Shown in pieces: positions 37,647 to 47,321 of a DNA stretch of 64,000 nt. Under the pieces are notes generated by a model, which was given only the letters and a program-made list of their open reading frames with translations, had not been told where the DNA came from and did not search any database. Numbering within the stretch: position 1 is the first letter of the stretch; every line of letters begins with the position of its first letter. Both the position numbers and the translations under genes were made by a program. The DNA lies in contig RSEH01000020.1 of the NCBI GenBank assembly GCA_006503475.1, positions 62,001 to 126,000 of the forward strand, read 5' to 3'. This DNA is from Stentor roeselii. Its lineage: Eukaryota > Ciliophora > Heterotrichea > Heterotrichida > Stentoridae.

Positions 37647-39353
37647 TTAAACCTTCATCCTTTTCTTGCATGGACTCTCTAAAACCTCATCGCTAACCTG
37701 AAATTTTACAGTCATTTCACCTTTGACAGATTTCATAAAAGCGACTCCAGCTGCTTTATCCTTTCTCTTAACCTTCAAAGGCAAAGCATTAAAACTTTTC
37801 ATATCCTGCAAGTTGTCGATTTGCTTAGACTTGTTCTTCCCTTTGTCCTCATCCTGGAGATACTTAACAGTTTTAAACAGTTTATTATTCAAGAAGACCT
37901 TCATCAAGATGCATTCCTGAGTGATTTCCATCACAATTTTCTTTTTCATACTTTCTACATTCACACTTTTCTTCACTTTTTTAATTTTCGGTGGATTGAC
38001 TTCTCCAAAATTCTTCCTAAACAAAAGATTCGCAATTTTCAAATTAAACTCATCTGAAAAGTCTTTATTTTGCTTCACATTTCGAGTGAGTTTCGAGGCT
38101 TTATGACTAGGACAGAGCCAGAACATTGACCCGTTTTCCAATTCAAGCAAGTCTTTACGACACTCAACATGAAAAGCAGTTGCACATCTTCCATGACTGC
38201 ACTGGACACAAGCCCCTGCCTTTCCTCCACAGCTGAAACATTTCAATTTAAATTTTTCTAAGTCAATCTTGCTGGAATCGAAAACAAATGACTTCAACGA
38301 CAAGCCTTGCAAGTGTCTGGCACAAGTGACGTGGACCCAGTTAGAAGACTTGTCTTGTTTCAAAGCGCCTCCGCGAATAGGGCACAGTGAACAGACTGCG
38401 AAAGGACTTTCCGAACGGCAAGCGTCGCAAAGCCAGTCGTGATCAGGCAATTTCGAAATGTTGTAGCATGAACAGTGAACTGGGACTTCACAGTTGGAGC
38501 AAATCACGATCAGGTTGCCTTCATCGGAATCTCCATCGTCACAAACAGCGCAGACTATTTTTTCTTCTGAGATGTGATTATGGTAGTCTTTTAGAATGTG
38601 TTTGAAACTGTTTATTTTGATTTTTTCGTAGTTTCTGATAAACTTTCCTTGAAGGTTTAAAGGCATTTTTGAACTGTTTGATAGATTTTCACCTGGTTTT
38701 GGACGTTTACAGCAGTTTTTGACTTGTTTTAACAGGGGAATTAGCTGAGAGGAGATGGAAGTTGTAACGGTTTCAAGTTTTGTTGATATTTTTGAAATTT
38801 TTTTGCTGATCCACGAAGATTCTGGACTTTCTCTTGGATTTTCACATTTTTTCATTGAAAATTCAGGCTTTTCTCTTGAAAAGTAAGGGAAGTATTGCTG
38901 GGATATGCAAAACCAGAATAGGTTTCCTGTTAGATCTTGTTGTTTTTTACCTACTTTTTCGGTTTTTATGAGGCCTGCTAGTGATGTTGAGAGATTACAC
39001 TCGTTTGATAGATATAATAACTTTGAGATGTCTTTTAGAGGCTTGAACTGGTGGATGGGACACTGGGATTTGTATTTTAGTTCGGGGAAATAATAGGATA
39101 TGCAGTGCAAATGGAATGAGTTTTCACATCCAGGTTTAGAACAGGAGCTGAGAATATTTTCTTGAGAGCAGATACAACAAAGTTTTGGCAAGACTTTCAT
39201 ATTATTAGGTAATGTTTCCACTGTCTCATCTGAGTTTTGTTTTACGGACTCTTTTTCAAATAATGATAGACTGTATACAAGATCCAAGTCGTAGTTTGGG
39301 TTTGTTGTGTAATGATTTGCGAGTGTGCTTGAAGTTGATCTTGAAACTGACAT
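37647..39353 (-). CDS. PHD / extended-PHD (PZP-type) chromatin reader (568 aa)
   Basis: ATG 39351-39353, preceded by TTATAA. A Cys/His cluster at about 57-102 (CCICSQENILSSCSKPGC, CISYYFPE) is followed at about 268-425 by a PHD finger (CAVCDDGDSDEGNLIVIC), a zinc knuckle (CSLCPIRGGALK, WVHVTCARH) and a second extended PHD (CFSCGGKAGACVQC, FHVECR). This PHD-knuckle-PHD order is that of the BRPF, JADE and AF10 families, which read histone H3 tails. The basic C-terminus has no bromodomain or PWWP domain. It is probably a subunit of a nuclear histone-modifying complex. Confidence 0.88.
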   Translation of the reverse strand: MSVSRSTSSTLANHYTTNPNYDLDLVYSLSLFEKESVKQNSDETVETLPNNMKVLPKLCCICSQENILSSCSKPGCENSFHLHCISYYFPELKYKSQCPIHQFKPLKDISKLLYLSNECNLSTSLAGLIKTEKVGKKQQDLTGNLFWFCISQQYFPYFSREKPEFSMKKCENPRESPESSWISKKISKISTKLETVTTSISSQLIPLLKQVKNCCKRPKPGENLSNSSKMPLNLQGKFIRNYEKIKINSFKHILKDYHNHISEEKIVCAVCDDGDSDEGNLIVICSNCEVPVHCSCYNISKLPDHDWLCDACRSESPFAVCSLCPIRGGALKQDKSSNWVHVTCARHLQGLSLKSFVFDSSKIDLEKFKLKCFSCGGKAGACVQCSHGRCATAFHVECRKDLLELENGSMFWLCPSHKASKLTRNVKQNKDFSDEFNLKIANLLFRKNFGEVNPPKIKKVKKSVNVESMKKKIVMEITQECILMKVFLNNKLFKTVKYLQDEDKGKNKSKQIDNLQDMKSFNALPLKVKRKDKAAGVAFMKSVKGEMTVKFQVSDEVLESPCKKRMKV

Positions 39354-40246
39354 TTATAATAAAATTCAACCTGTATATGGCCAATCATAATTATTTTAAT
39401 ATTTCGGTTATAATTTTCTAAACATTTTCAAATTTTTTCTTCAGGTTTTTTGAAATTTTTGCAATGATTGTTGTTTTAGCTCTATAAAGGTAAGTCATAA
39501 CGACTTGTAAAAAATTTTTTTTGTTGATGATTACGTGGTTTTGTTTATAATGGAGTATATTTTGAGTTGTTATCTAAAAAAATATGGAATTTTTTGGATT
39601 TAGACTAAAATTAGTTGAGAATTTTCCTAAATACTTCTAAGTTTTTCTTTGATCATTTTGAAAATTTAAAGAATTTTAAGTTTTTCTTGTTTTTGGATAA
39701 TATTCCTTATTTTATTTCAGGGAAACATTGAAACTAGATGTACAGACTAAAAATTTACCGATTTCAAGGCTTAGCTAGAAAAATAAAAAATATCGTACTT
39801 TTTCCTAGATTGCCTTCATGACTCAGAAATCCAAAAAAAGTTTTTTCAAAAGTTTGATCAGAAAAATGATCAAATCGTGCAAGGGAACTTTTGAAGAAAG
39901 TTTTAGAGTTGAGTTGATTTGAAACCAGGAATTTCTGACACAAATTTTGACTCGGTCAAGGTTAGAACTATTTCTGATAGGGTAAAATTTAAGACTTAAG
40001 ACTAGCCCGAAATTAAAAATTGCCCAGGATTATTCAATATTTAGACAGAATTTAAAAAACTTCAACTTTTGGGTTCAAATAAAGATCTAAATTTCTGAAA
40101 TATTCCAAAACTAAATTAGTGAAAGTCTTAAAAAGTTTTTCAGTGATTTAGTCTGTCTAAATCATTCTACATCAAACCTAAACTCCCTAGTAATAGAACT
40201 TGTTAATTAAAAGTCTAAAAAGTCAATCTCCAGAACTTACTTTAAA
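39354..40246. other. AT-rich intergenic region (about 0.9 kb)
   Basis: Between the start of the PHD gene and the end of a coiled-coil gene. It is rich in T and A homopolymers and TTTTTGAAA-type words, with no frame of useful length on either strand, no tRNA-like fold and no clear tandem repeat. It should include the promoter of the PHD gene at its left end. Confidence 0.5.
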
Positions 40247-41398
40247 TTAATTATGCCTCCTCCTTTCTTGTACCACTTTTATCATATTCTTCAATTTCTC
40301 GTTTTCAATCATCAGCTGCTCCTGTTTTTCAGCATTGACCTGGTTGATATGCTCTAATGTTTCATGCAGATCATAATTTTCCCTCAAAGCTTCTTCTAAT
40401 TCTTTCTTCGCTATTTCCAAGTCTTTCTTAAGCTTCGTCACATTCGCCATTCCAGAGGTGTTAATTTTATTCTGCAGTATCTTAAACAAATGATGAATTT
40501 TCCCTTCTTCAAATTCCAGTTTTTGCGTTCTAAGGACGATTTCTGAGTACTTTTCATTGATTTCTTTAGAAAATTTAAAAATCATTTCTTTACATTCAAC
40601 TTTGGCGATTTCGAGTAACTTTTCACCTTTTCTCAAATTTTCATACTTTTTCACTTCTCTAGGAATATCAGAGTCATCATAAAACATGATTTTTTCTTGT
40701 AAATATTTGATTTCTTGCTTTAAACCTTCCATTTCTTCTCTAATTTTCTTGTTTTCATCTTCATTTTCCTTCAGTTTAATCTCTTCAACTTTGACCTGGT
40801 TTTCAAGAACCTTATTTTTTTGTTCAATGCTAGAAACATAGCTATTTGAAAGCTTTTCTTTATACCCTGCAATGATTTCACTTTGAGATTTTATTTCCTG
40901 ATAAAGTCTTTTCAGGTCTTTTTCAGCTTCAGACAAAGCAAGTTCCAGTCGATTTTTATCATTTGATAATGCCTGTAATTTCGAATAAAGATGATGTGAA
41001 GAAGACTTTTCAGTTTTTAAATCAAGTTCAGCTTTTGAAGTGCTTTGGGTGAAACCTGCCCGTTTAACAGAGGAGTCAAAGCTGAGTTTATTAGTTTTTA
41101 GTTTTTTTCTCAGTAAGTTGATGTAATTTTGGAGGTTTTCTGTGTCAAGCTTGTACTTTGCCTCGGTTTGAATCAGTTTCAGTTCAAGTTCTTCAATTTT
41201 TTGCGACTTAGGGTCGAATGGATTGACGGCCGGGGAACTGTCTTTAAGACTTTCTTCATAAAAAGGCGGGTTTTGCATTGTCTCAACACTTGAACAACGG
41301 TTTAAACTTTGGTTGAATAGTTTAGGGTTGATTGAGTTCCTTGAAGAAGTTTTATGAATTGATATAAAAAAAGGGTTTTTTCTTGAAAGCTTTTCCAT
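40247..41398 (-). CDS. coiled-coil protein (383 aa)
   Basis: ATG 41396-41398 to a stop at 40247. A Ser/Asn-rich N-terminus of about 65 residues precedes near-continuous coiled coil (KIEELELKLIQTEAKYKLD, ENKKIREEMEGLKQEIKYL, LEIAKKELEEALRENYDL). There is no enzymatic domain. Proteins of this kind in ciliates are often basal-body or cytoskeletal components, but I cannot name a family. The gene upstream on the same strand (41.5-42.0 kb) also encodes a short coiled-coil protein. Confidence 0.75.
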   Translation of the reverse strand: MEKLSRKNPFFISIHKTSSRNSINPKLFNQSLNRCSSVETMQNPPFYEESLKDSSPAVNPFDPKSQKIEELELKLIQTEAKYKLDTENLQNYINLLRKKLKTNKLSFDSSVKRAGFTQSTSKAELDLKTEKSSSHHLYSKLQALSNDKNRLELALSEAEKDLKRLYQEIKSQSEIIAGYKEKLSNSYVSSIEQKNKVLENQVKVEEIKLKENEDENKKIREEMEGLKQEIKYLQEKIMFYDDSDIPREVKKYENLRKGEKLLEIAKVECKEMIFKFSKEINEKYSEIVLRTQKLEFEEGKIHHLFKILQNKINTSGMANVTKLKKDLEIAKKELEEALRENYDLHETLEHINQVNAEKQEQLMIENEKLKNMIKVVQERRRHN

Positions 41399-41543
41399 TA
41401 TTCTTGGAATATTTGAATCTTTTCGAAATATTTACTTGAATGACTCAAAGCGAAATTCATCAACTCAAAAAAAATCATTCAAAAAAGAAAAAATCTTTCA
41501 AATGATAGAAAATTTTTTTGAGTTATTCTATTCAAAGTAAAAT

Positions 41544-42008
41544 TTAAGTCTTTATTAAATACTCCAACTGTTCTACTACCTTGAAAAGGTTTTCATCATA
41601 GTCAGGTCTCGCTTGTTTAGAGACTTGGACGAAACTTTTGTGAGTGCTCAAGTCTTTTATCTGCTTTAATGCAGGAATCGAAAAATTTGGGCAGGTTTGA
41701 ATTGCTTTGTCTTCTGTTGTTTGAGTACTGATGTGACTTGAGTTTATTGATCTCTCTTGTAATGCGCTACGAGGAGTGGTGAGGTCTTGGAGACTTAAAG
41801 CTTGAGTTGAGTGCTTTGAAGAGTTGCAGCAGCCTAGATCGGACTCGAGTTTTCTTATTTGTTTCTCGTAGTTCAGCTTTTCTGAGAGGTACTTGGAATA
41901 TATTTGATATCGAAGAGACTTTACTTGCATTAAGGTCTTTTCTAGGTCAGCAAGGCTAGAGCACACTGTTATATCAAGTTCTTCACTTGAAAGAGACAGG
42001 GACGACAT
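41544..42008 (-). CDS. small coiled-coil hypothetical protein (154 aa)
   Basis: ATG 42006-42008 to a stop at 41544. A helical segment at residues 18-60 (LADLEKTLMQVKSLRYQIY) is followed by a Ser/Thr/Gln-rich region with repeated STQTTEDKAIQT-type words, common in centrosomal and ciliary proteins. The C-terminus is helical. No domain is recognised. Confidence 0.6.
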   Translation of the reverse strand: MSSLSLSSEELDITVCSSLADLEKTLMQVKSLRYQIYSKYLSEKLNYEKQIRKLESDLGCCNSSKHSTQALSLQDLTTPRSALQERSINSSHISTQTTEDKAIQTCPNFSIPALKQIKDLSTHKSFVQVSKQARPDYDENLFKVVEQLEYLIKT

Positions 42009-42242
42009 TATTTATTTTAACGAATGTGTAATTAAATTTTAACGGTTTTATATGAAAATTGAATAATTCAAACACAGATCAAACTAAAAAAAGTACCAGA
42101 TAATTTTTCACTAATAATCATTTTCTAAAACTATTTCAAGCTAAAAAAGCCTCTCCTTAAACAATTCTATAAAAAATCTAAAAAACCTCAAATAAAACTT
42201 ATACCAAAAAACCCTCTCTCAACTTCGCTAAAAAAACCATAA

Positions 42243-45200
42243 ATGTCCTCTTCACGCGAGTTGAAATCGCCATTTATTGACACTTTCGCCTCGGAAGACT
42301 TAGATCACTCAGCGATATCAAGTCTCCTTCTTCACAACAGCAACAATTCCATCAGCCAAGCTGTAAAAATAAAAGAATCTCTCGACGAAATAAAAGCCTA
42401 TCTTTCCTCAGTCATCCCAAGTACGAAAAAACTCGGCCACGCGACAATCTCTTCAATTTACTACAACTCCAAAGACCAGCTGATTTGCCTCTGCGTCGAC
42501 GGCAACCTTGTAAGTTTCTTTCTCACCAAAAACGAGAAAATTGAGTTAAAACCTGAAATAAAACTGGAGAGAATTTATTACACGAAAGATGATAATTTTT
42601 TTGTTGGAAGTTCTCAGAAATTCGTATTGGTTTTTAATAGTTTTTCATTGAAAACACTGAAAAAAGTTGAAGTTTTTGGAATGATCGGAAGTTGTGAATT
42701 TTTACCTTTCGAGCAAATTTTTTTTAATAAGACTGAAATTTTTACTCTCAGTTTAAAAAGTTTTGAAATTCAGTCTTGTGCTCGATTTGATAGAATTTTG
42801 AATGTGAACTTTTTGAAAGATAAACTTTTAGTTGTACTTGATAAAGATTCTGTCAAAATTCTTAGTAAAAAATTCAAGGTTGTAAATGAAATGATTTTAG
42901 AAAATCCGAAAATGTGCAAGTTAAGTGAAAGTTTAGATAAAATTGTTGTGAAACTAGTGAAAAGTTTCCTGATTTTTAATGAAAAACTTGAAGTTTTGAA
43001 GGAGTTTCGAATGGAGTTTGATATAACTGATTTTATTTATGAAGATAGTTACCAGATCATGATAGTTTCCACTGCAAAAGGCGATTTGATTTTCTGTGAC
43101 ATCCGTATTCCATCTCGTAAAATCCCGATAAAAGTTCACAAAATGTCAATTCCCAACATTTTCCTCCAGCACAACAAGGTGTTATCAGTAAGTGAAGACC
43201 TTCAAATAACACAAACCAAAATCCCAAAGCTAAAAAACACATACATAAAAGAATCAAAAATAATCTCCCTTTCCACAAGTACCAATCCCTGCAAATTTTA
43301 TTACATTTCCACTTCATTCGAGGTATTTTCCTGGAACTTCAAAGAAAACTTGACTCTTCTTTTATATAAAAACGAAACTTTAAACCCAGTCCTTTTATTT
43401 CACGATGAAAAGCTTTACTTAACAAGTCAATCCGAGATGATATCAATAAACCTTCACACATCAAAGATAAGAACAGAGCCAAAAGCCTTCAATCAAAAGT
43501 TCTTCTCAATGATTTTGATCCACCCAGACCTTCTGGCATGTGCAGGTCAGTCAAACTCGATATTTCTCTTCAGTCTTAACACCCTTCAGCTGGTCTCAGA
43601 GCTGGTGGCGCACGGGCAGAGAGTGACTTGCCTCAGCAGCTATTATCAAGTCATGGTTTCAGGCAGCATGGACAAAACCTTGAAAGTTTGGAACATGGTC
43701 GACCGTTCACTTCTTCATGTTCTTCATGGACATTCGAAGCCTATTTCAGAAGTTCTAGTTGATAAGGGAAAAATTTTTTCAGCTAGTCAAGACAGGTCAC
43801 TTCGAGTCTGGTATGTGAAAACTGGAGAACTTATTCATTTGATTCACTCGATTTCAGGAATTATTAAGTTTATGTTCTTGACAAGTGAATTTTTGTTGAC
43901 TTGTAATAATTTCGGGGTTTTGACTTATTGGAACTTGACAACTTATGCAAAAGTAATGTCGAATAGTCTTTATGGGCCTATTATTCAGTTTCGAGCGAAT
44001 GAAGATACAATAATTTACTGTTCAGATTCTTTTTTAGTTACTTTTTTGAATCCTTTGAAAGGGAAAAAACTGGTGATCACAGGTCCGAAAGAAGCAGACC
44101 AGTTCAAGACTTACAAGTACCTAAAAAAAATTTTGAATCACAAAAGTGTTTCTTTCAACCCGACCTGCGACAAGTGGGTGATTTTTCCTTATATTTTAAC
44201 CCCTCTGCACCTTTACGCGTATTTTAACATGCCCGGTCATGTGAGGGACTCTCTTCAAAACAACACTTCTCTTGTTCAGTCCCGTCTGAAGCTCTCTCCT
44301 CTTTCCATCGCAGTTTCAAGGGACCTGGAAAGTTGCGTGTCGAGCATCATCAAGCTGATAAAGCCGAAACTTGCAGAAAATCCTTATCTTCTCAATTTCA
44401 TCGATGATCAATGTTTAATTGAAATGAACTGGACAGGCCATGACTCTTTAGCATTGTTTTACAAGGTTTTTTTTCAAGAAGTGACGACAGAAGCACTGCC
44501 GAGGTTTATTAAACACGAAGTAAAATTACCAATTTATGCGAAAAGTGTCGGAATGATTCCCAAAAGCCAGTCTTTCATTCAAGACGCGAAAAAAAGTGAC
44601 ATCGGCCAAGCAGTGGTCTTTCAAAGGTCACTGGGAAAGTTAAGTCTTGCGATGGGTTCAAAGCCTTCGATTAAGTTGTTGAGAAGTATTGTTGAATGTA
44701 AAAACTACGAAATATTCGACACTCCTTTCATCAGGGCTTACATTCAGCATAAATGGGAAAGTGTCAAGTTATTTATGTGGCTTCAGTTCTTGATTTACTT
44801 TTCTTATATGGTTTATTTTTGCTTGTATCTGATGCAGATTTACTCGAATGTTATTTTTTTAGTGATTCCGTTGATTTTAAGCTGTGTTCTCACTTTTTAC
44901 GAGATTTATAAAGCTGTTGTGTCAGGGTATGAGTACTTTTTAGTTGTTTGGAACTATTTAGATGCCGCCCGGGCGATGTTGTTTCTTGTGTTTTTTTACC
45001 AGCAGTGGAAAGAAGGTCATGACAGTTCAATAAACGACGACGACGGAGAAACTGACTACGTATTATTGATTCTTGTAATGGTTTCATTTATCAAAGGCCT
45101 GTCCTATTTCCGTTTATTTCACTACACTCGTCATTTTATTCATCTGCTCTTCCAGGTGTTGATAGACTCCTACGCTTTTGTCGTCATCCTCGCTTACAAC

Positions 45201-45815
45201 ACAGTCGCCTTCGGCTTCATCCTGCTCGTCGCCTTCTCCTTCCAACATGACCTGGGGTTTTACATGAGCCTTTCTTTTCAAATCAACCTGGCAATCAACG
45301 ACCCTTCTGAATACACCCCTACTCAGTGGGTGGTCTATTCTTTAGGAATCGCCATCAACAACTTGGTCATGATGAGTGTCTTGATTTCTCTTTATGGAGA
45401 AACTTTTGATAATGTTCAAAAAGTCGCTGAAATCGAAAATACTCGAACTTTGGCTGATATGAGTCTTGAAGCTGAAAGGAATATTTTTTGGAGAAGAGGA
45501 AAAACTAGAAAAAGTTACTTGCAGATGTGCTCGAAGGGAAAATGGAACTCGGAAAATGATCCCGCTGTTGAAAAAGTTAAAAGTTTGAAAAGAATTGCTA
45601 AGGATAATAAAGATGAGATTCGATTGGTGAAAGATGAAATTTTAGATACAATTAAAAAACAGAGGATTAGGGATAAAGCTAAAAAAGCTGGAATTAAACA
45701 TCAGGATTTAGCACTTCGGTTGTTTAAAATGCTTTTTGTGGAGTTTGGAAATAATAGGATTGAAAAGGAAAAGGTTGTTAAAAAGGTGGAAAAAATTATT
45801 AGGGTTTTAGTTTGA
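42243..45815 (+). CDS. WD40-ankyrin-ion channel fusion (TRP/polycystin-like, 1190 aa)
   Basis: ATG 42243 (CCATAA before it), TGA stop. Residues 60-600 form WD40-type blades, clearest at about 450-540 (GSMDKTLKVWNM, SASQDRSLRVWYVKTG). Residues about 660-740 look ankyrin-like (TPLHLYAYFN, SPLSIAVSRDLESC). From 837 there are six to seven membrane segments, with a polycystin/TRP-like S4-S5 (SYFRLFHYTRHFIHLL), a pore-side loop (FYMSLSFQINLAINDPSEYT) and an S6 ending NNLVMMSVLISLYGETFDNV. A basic coiled tail follows. It is probably a cation channel with a large cytosolic sensor; ion selectivity cannot be read. Confidence 0.85.
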   Translation: MSSSRELKSPFIDTFASEDLDHSAISSLLLHNSNNSISQAVKIKESLDEIKAYLSSVIPSTKKLGHATISSIYYNSKDQLICLCVDGNLVSFFLTKNEKIELKPEIKLERIYYTKDDNFFVGSSQKFVLVFNSFSLKTLKKVEVFGMIGSCEFLPFEQIFFNKTEIFTLSLKSFEIQSCARFDRILNVNFLKDKLLVVLDKDSVKILSKKFKVVNEMILENPKMCKLSESLDKIVVKLVKSFLIFNEKLEVLKEFRMEFDITDFIYEDSYQIMIVSTAKGDLIFCDIRIPSRKIPIKVHKMSIPNIFLQHNKVLSVSEDLQITQTKIPKLKNTYIKESKIISLSTSTNPCKFYYISTSFEVFSWNFKENLTLLLYKNETLNPVLLFHDEKLYLTSQSEMISINLHTSKIRTEPKAFNQKFFSMILIHPDLLACAGQSNSIFLFSLNTLQLVSELVAHGQRVTCLSSYYQVMVSGSMDKTLKVWNMVDRSLLHVLHGHSKPISEVLVDKGKIFSASQDRSLRVWYVKTGELIHLIHSISGIIKFMFLTSEFLLTCNNFGVLTYWNLTTYAKVMSNSLYGPIIQFRANEDTIIYCSDSFLVTFLNPLKGKKLVITGPKEADQFKTYKYLKKILNHKSVSFNPTCDKWVIFPYILTPLHLYAYFNMPGHVRDSLQNNTSLVQSRLKLSPLSIAVSRDLESCVSSIIKLIKPKLAENPYLLNFIDDQCLIEMNWTGHDSLALFYKVFFQEVTTEALPRFIKHEVKLPIYAKSVGMIPKSQSFIQDAKKSDIGQAVVFQRSLGKLSLAMGSKPSIKLLRSIVECKNYEIFDTPFIRAYIQHKWESVKLFMWLQFLIYFSYMVYFCLYLMQIYSNVIFLVIPLILSCVLTFYEIYKAVVSGYEYFLVVWNYLDAARAMLFLVFFYQQWKEGHDSSINDDDGETDYVLLILVMVSFIKGLSYFRLFHYTRHFIHLLFQVLIDSYAFVVILAYNTVAFGFILLVAFSFQHDLGFYMSLSFQINLAINDPSEYTPTQWVVYSLGIAINNLVMMSVLISLYGETFDNVQKVAEIENTRTLADMSLEAERNIFWRRGKTRKSYLQMCSKGKWNSENDPAVEKVKSLKRIAKDNKDEIRLVKDEILDTIKKQRIRDKAKKAGIKHQDLALRLFKMLFVEFGNNRIEKEKVVKKVEKIIRVLV

Positions 45816-46093
45816 GGAATGGGATTGGTTAAGTTTAGAATTCCTTTGTTAGTTTGAGAGATTTTAAGTGATTTAATGTAGAGTTTAATGAGTTTAAGTG
45901 ATAGATTATAAGATGAGGGAAAAGATATACGATAAAGAAATTTAATTTTGAAAGAATCATGAATAATTATATAAGTTTATTAAAATATTTAGAATTCATC
46001 TGAATTATCATAAATACATCAAATTCACCGACTCAAAATAAAAAAATTATAAGGAAAATTATTTCAATGATAATAAATCCTAAACTAAAATAA

Positions 46094-47251
46094 TTATCTT
46101 CTAAGCAAACTTTCAGCACCCTTAATGCTTTCAATCGAACTAGAATTACAAGCACTAGCCAAATCATCAACAGTCCATTTTTCAACAAATTCCTTAAAAT
46201 CATCAAATCTGCAACGATATTCACATCCCGGTATCTTAACCTGAACATCATTATACTTTACATTGACAAAACTTCCATCCTTTCTATTTTCCAGTTCAAA
46301 AATCAAAGTAGAAGCGAAAGGTGGATTGAGCCCATTATAAGCTCCAAGAACACTTAAAAATCCAACTAAAGTAGCATCATGAGCAGAAAAATGCCACCAC
46401 CTTTGACTGCAATTTCCACTAAGCACATCTGAAAAGTGTTGAACGGCACTTCTGTAAAATTCATTCGAGGCTAGTTCCTTGGCCTGTCCTTGAAAATAGA
46501 GACTTAAAGAGTAATTGTAAATTCCTTCCATTTCTTCAAAGATCTCAGGAGTCACACCTCTGGGCCATTCAAAGCCGTGGAACCTTTGGGTTATCAGGAC
46601 ATCTGCATAGTTACTCACTTCTAAATATTCTATGTTTTCTTTGAAGATTTTTAAGAGTTTTGGCTTTAGATTTGAGTTATAATTTTGAAGACGGAGTTGA
46701 AAGTCTTCTCCTTTGCAGTAGTCTTGCATTATTGAGGAGATCTTTGGACAGATGTTTGGAGTAAAACCTAGTAATAAAGAGTCTTCTTCAATCGGAACAA
46801 CATGAACTGGAACTGGTGAAAAATGATTTGGTAAAGCTTCATTTCCGAGTTTCCAATTGATCCATTCAAGTCCTTTCACATCTATTGGCGGAATAGCTCT
46901 TTTTTTATTTTCCTTTCTTAAATTTGGCCCATCAGGGAAAAGACCCATGAGTTGTGCTTGAGCAGAGACAATTGTTCTGTTTACATCGGTGCTTCTGATA
47001 TAGACCTCACTGGAATTAAATGATTTGCTTATGACAGTTTCTGTAGTTATATAGCGTCTTCTGAACTCTACACCATTCAAATAATGCTGGCGCATCCCTT
47101 CAGCTGTTAACTCTCCATAACCTTCAGGCCAAACACCTTTATCCCATTTAAAAGCCATGGCAGGAGCTCTAGCACCATGTCGACTGACCTGAACAACAGC
47201 AAGGATCCTGCAATCAACAATCAATAATAAACTCGCTAAAAAAATGATCAT
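46094..47251 (-). CDS. secreted histidine acid phosphatase, copy 1 (385 aa)
   Basis: ATG 47249-47251 to a stop at 46094. A signal peptide (MIIFLASLLLIVDCRILA) precedes the catalytic motif RHGARAP (residues about 24-30, His nucleophile). The proton-donor motif HDATLVGFL is near residue 287. Other family blocks include YGELTAEGMRQHYLNG and several Cys likely to form disulfides. It is a lysosomal or secreted acid phosphatase. The next gene upstream on the same strand is a paralogue with the same block order, so the pair arose by tandem duplication. Confidence 0.93.
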   Translation of the reverse strand: MIIFLASLLLIVDCRILAVVQVSRHGARAPAMAFKWDKGVWPEGYGELTAEGMRQHYLNGVEFRRRYITTETVISKSFNSSEVYIRSTDVNRTIVSAQAQLMGLFPDGPNLRKENKKRAIPPIDVKGLEWINWKLGNEALPNHFSPVPVHVVPIEEDSLLLGFTPNICPKISSIMQDYCKGEDFQLRLQNYNSNLKPKLLKIFKENIEYLEVSNYADVLITQRFHGFEWPRGVTPEIFEEMEGIYNYSLSLYFQGQAKELASNEFYRSAVQHFSDVLSGNCSQRWWHFSAHDATLVGFLSVLGAYNGLNPPFASTLIFELENRKDGSFVNVKYNDVQVKIPGCEYRCRFDDFKEFVEKWTVDDLASACNSSSIESIKGAESLLRR

Positions 47252-47321
47252 TATAAATAAATCAACTTAAAAATTTTTCAAAAAAACTCTTTCACTTCCA
47301 TCCTCTTAATAAATTAACTAC

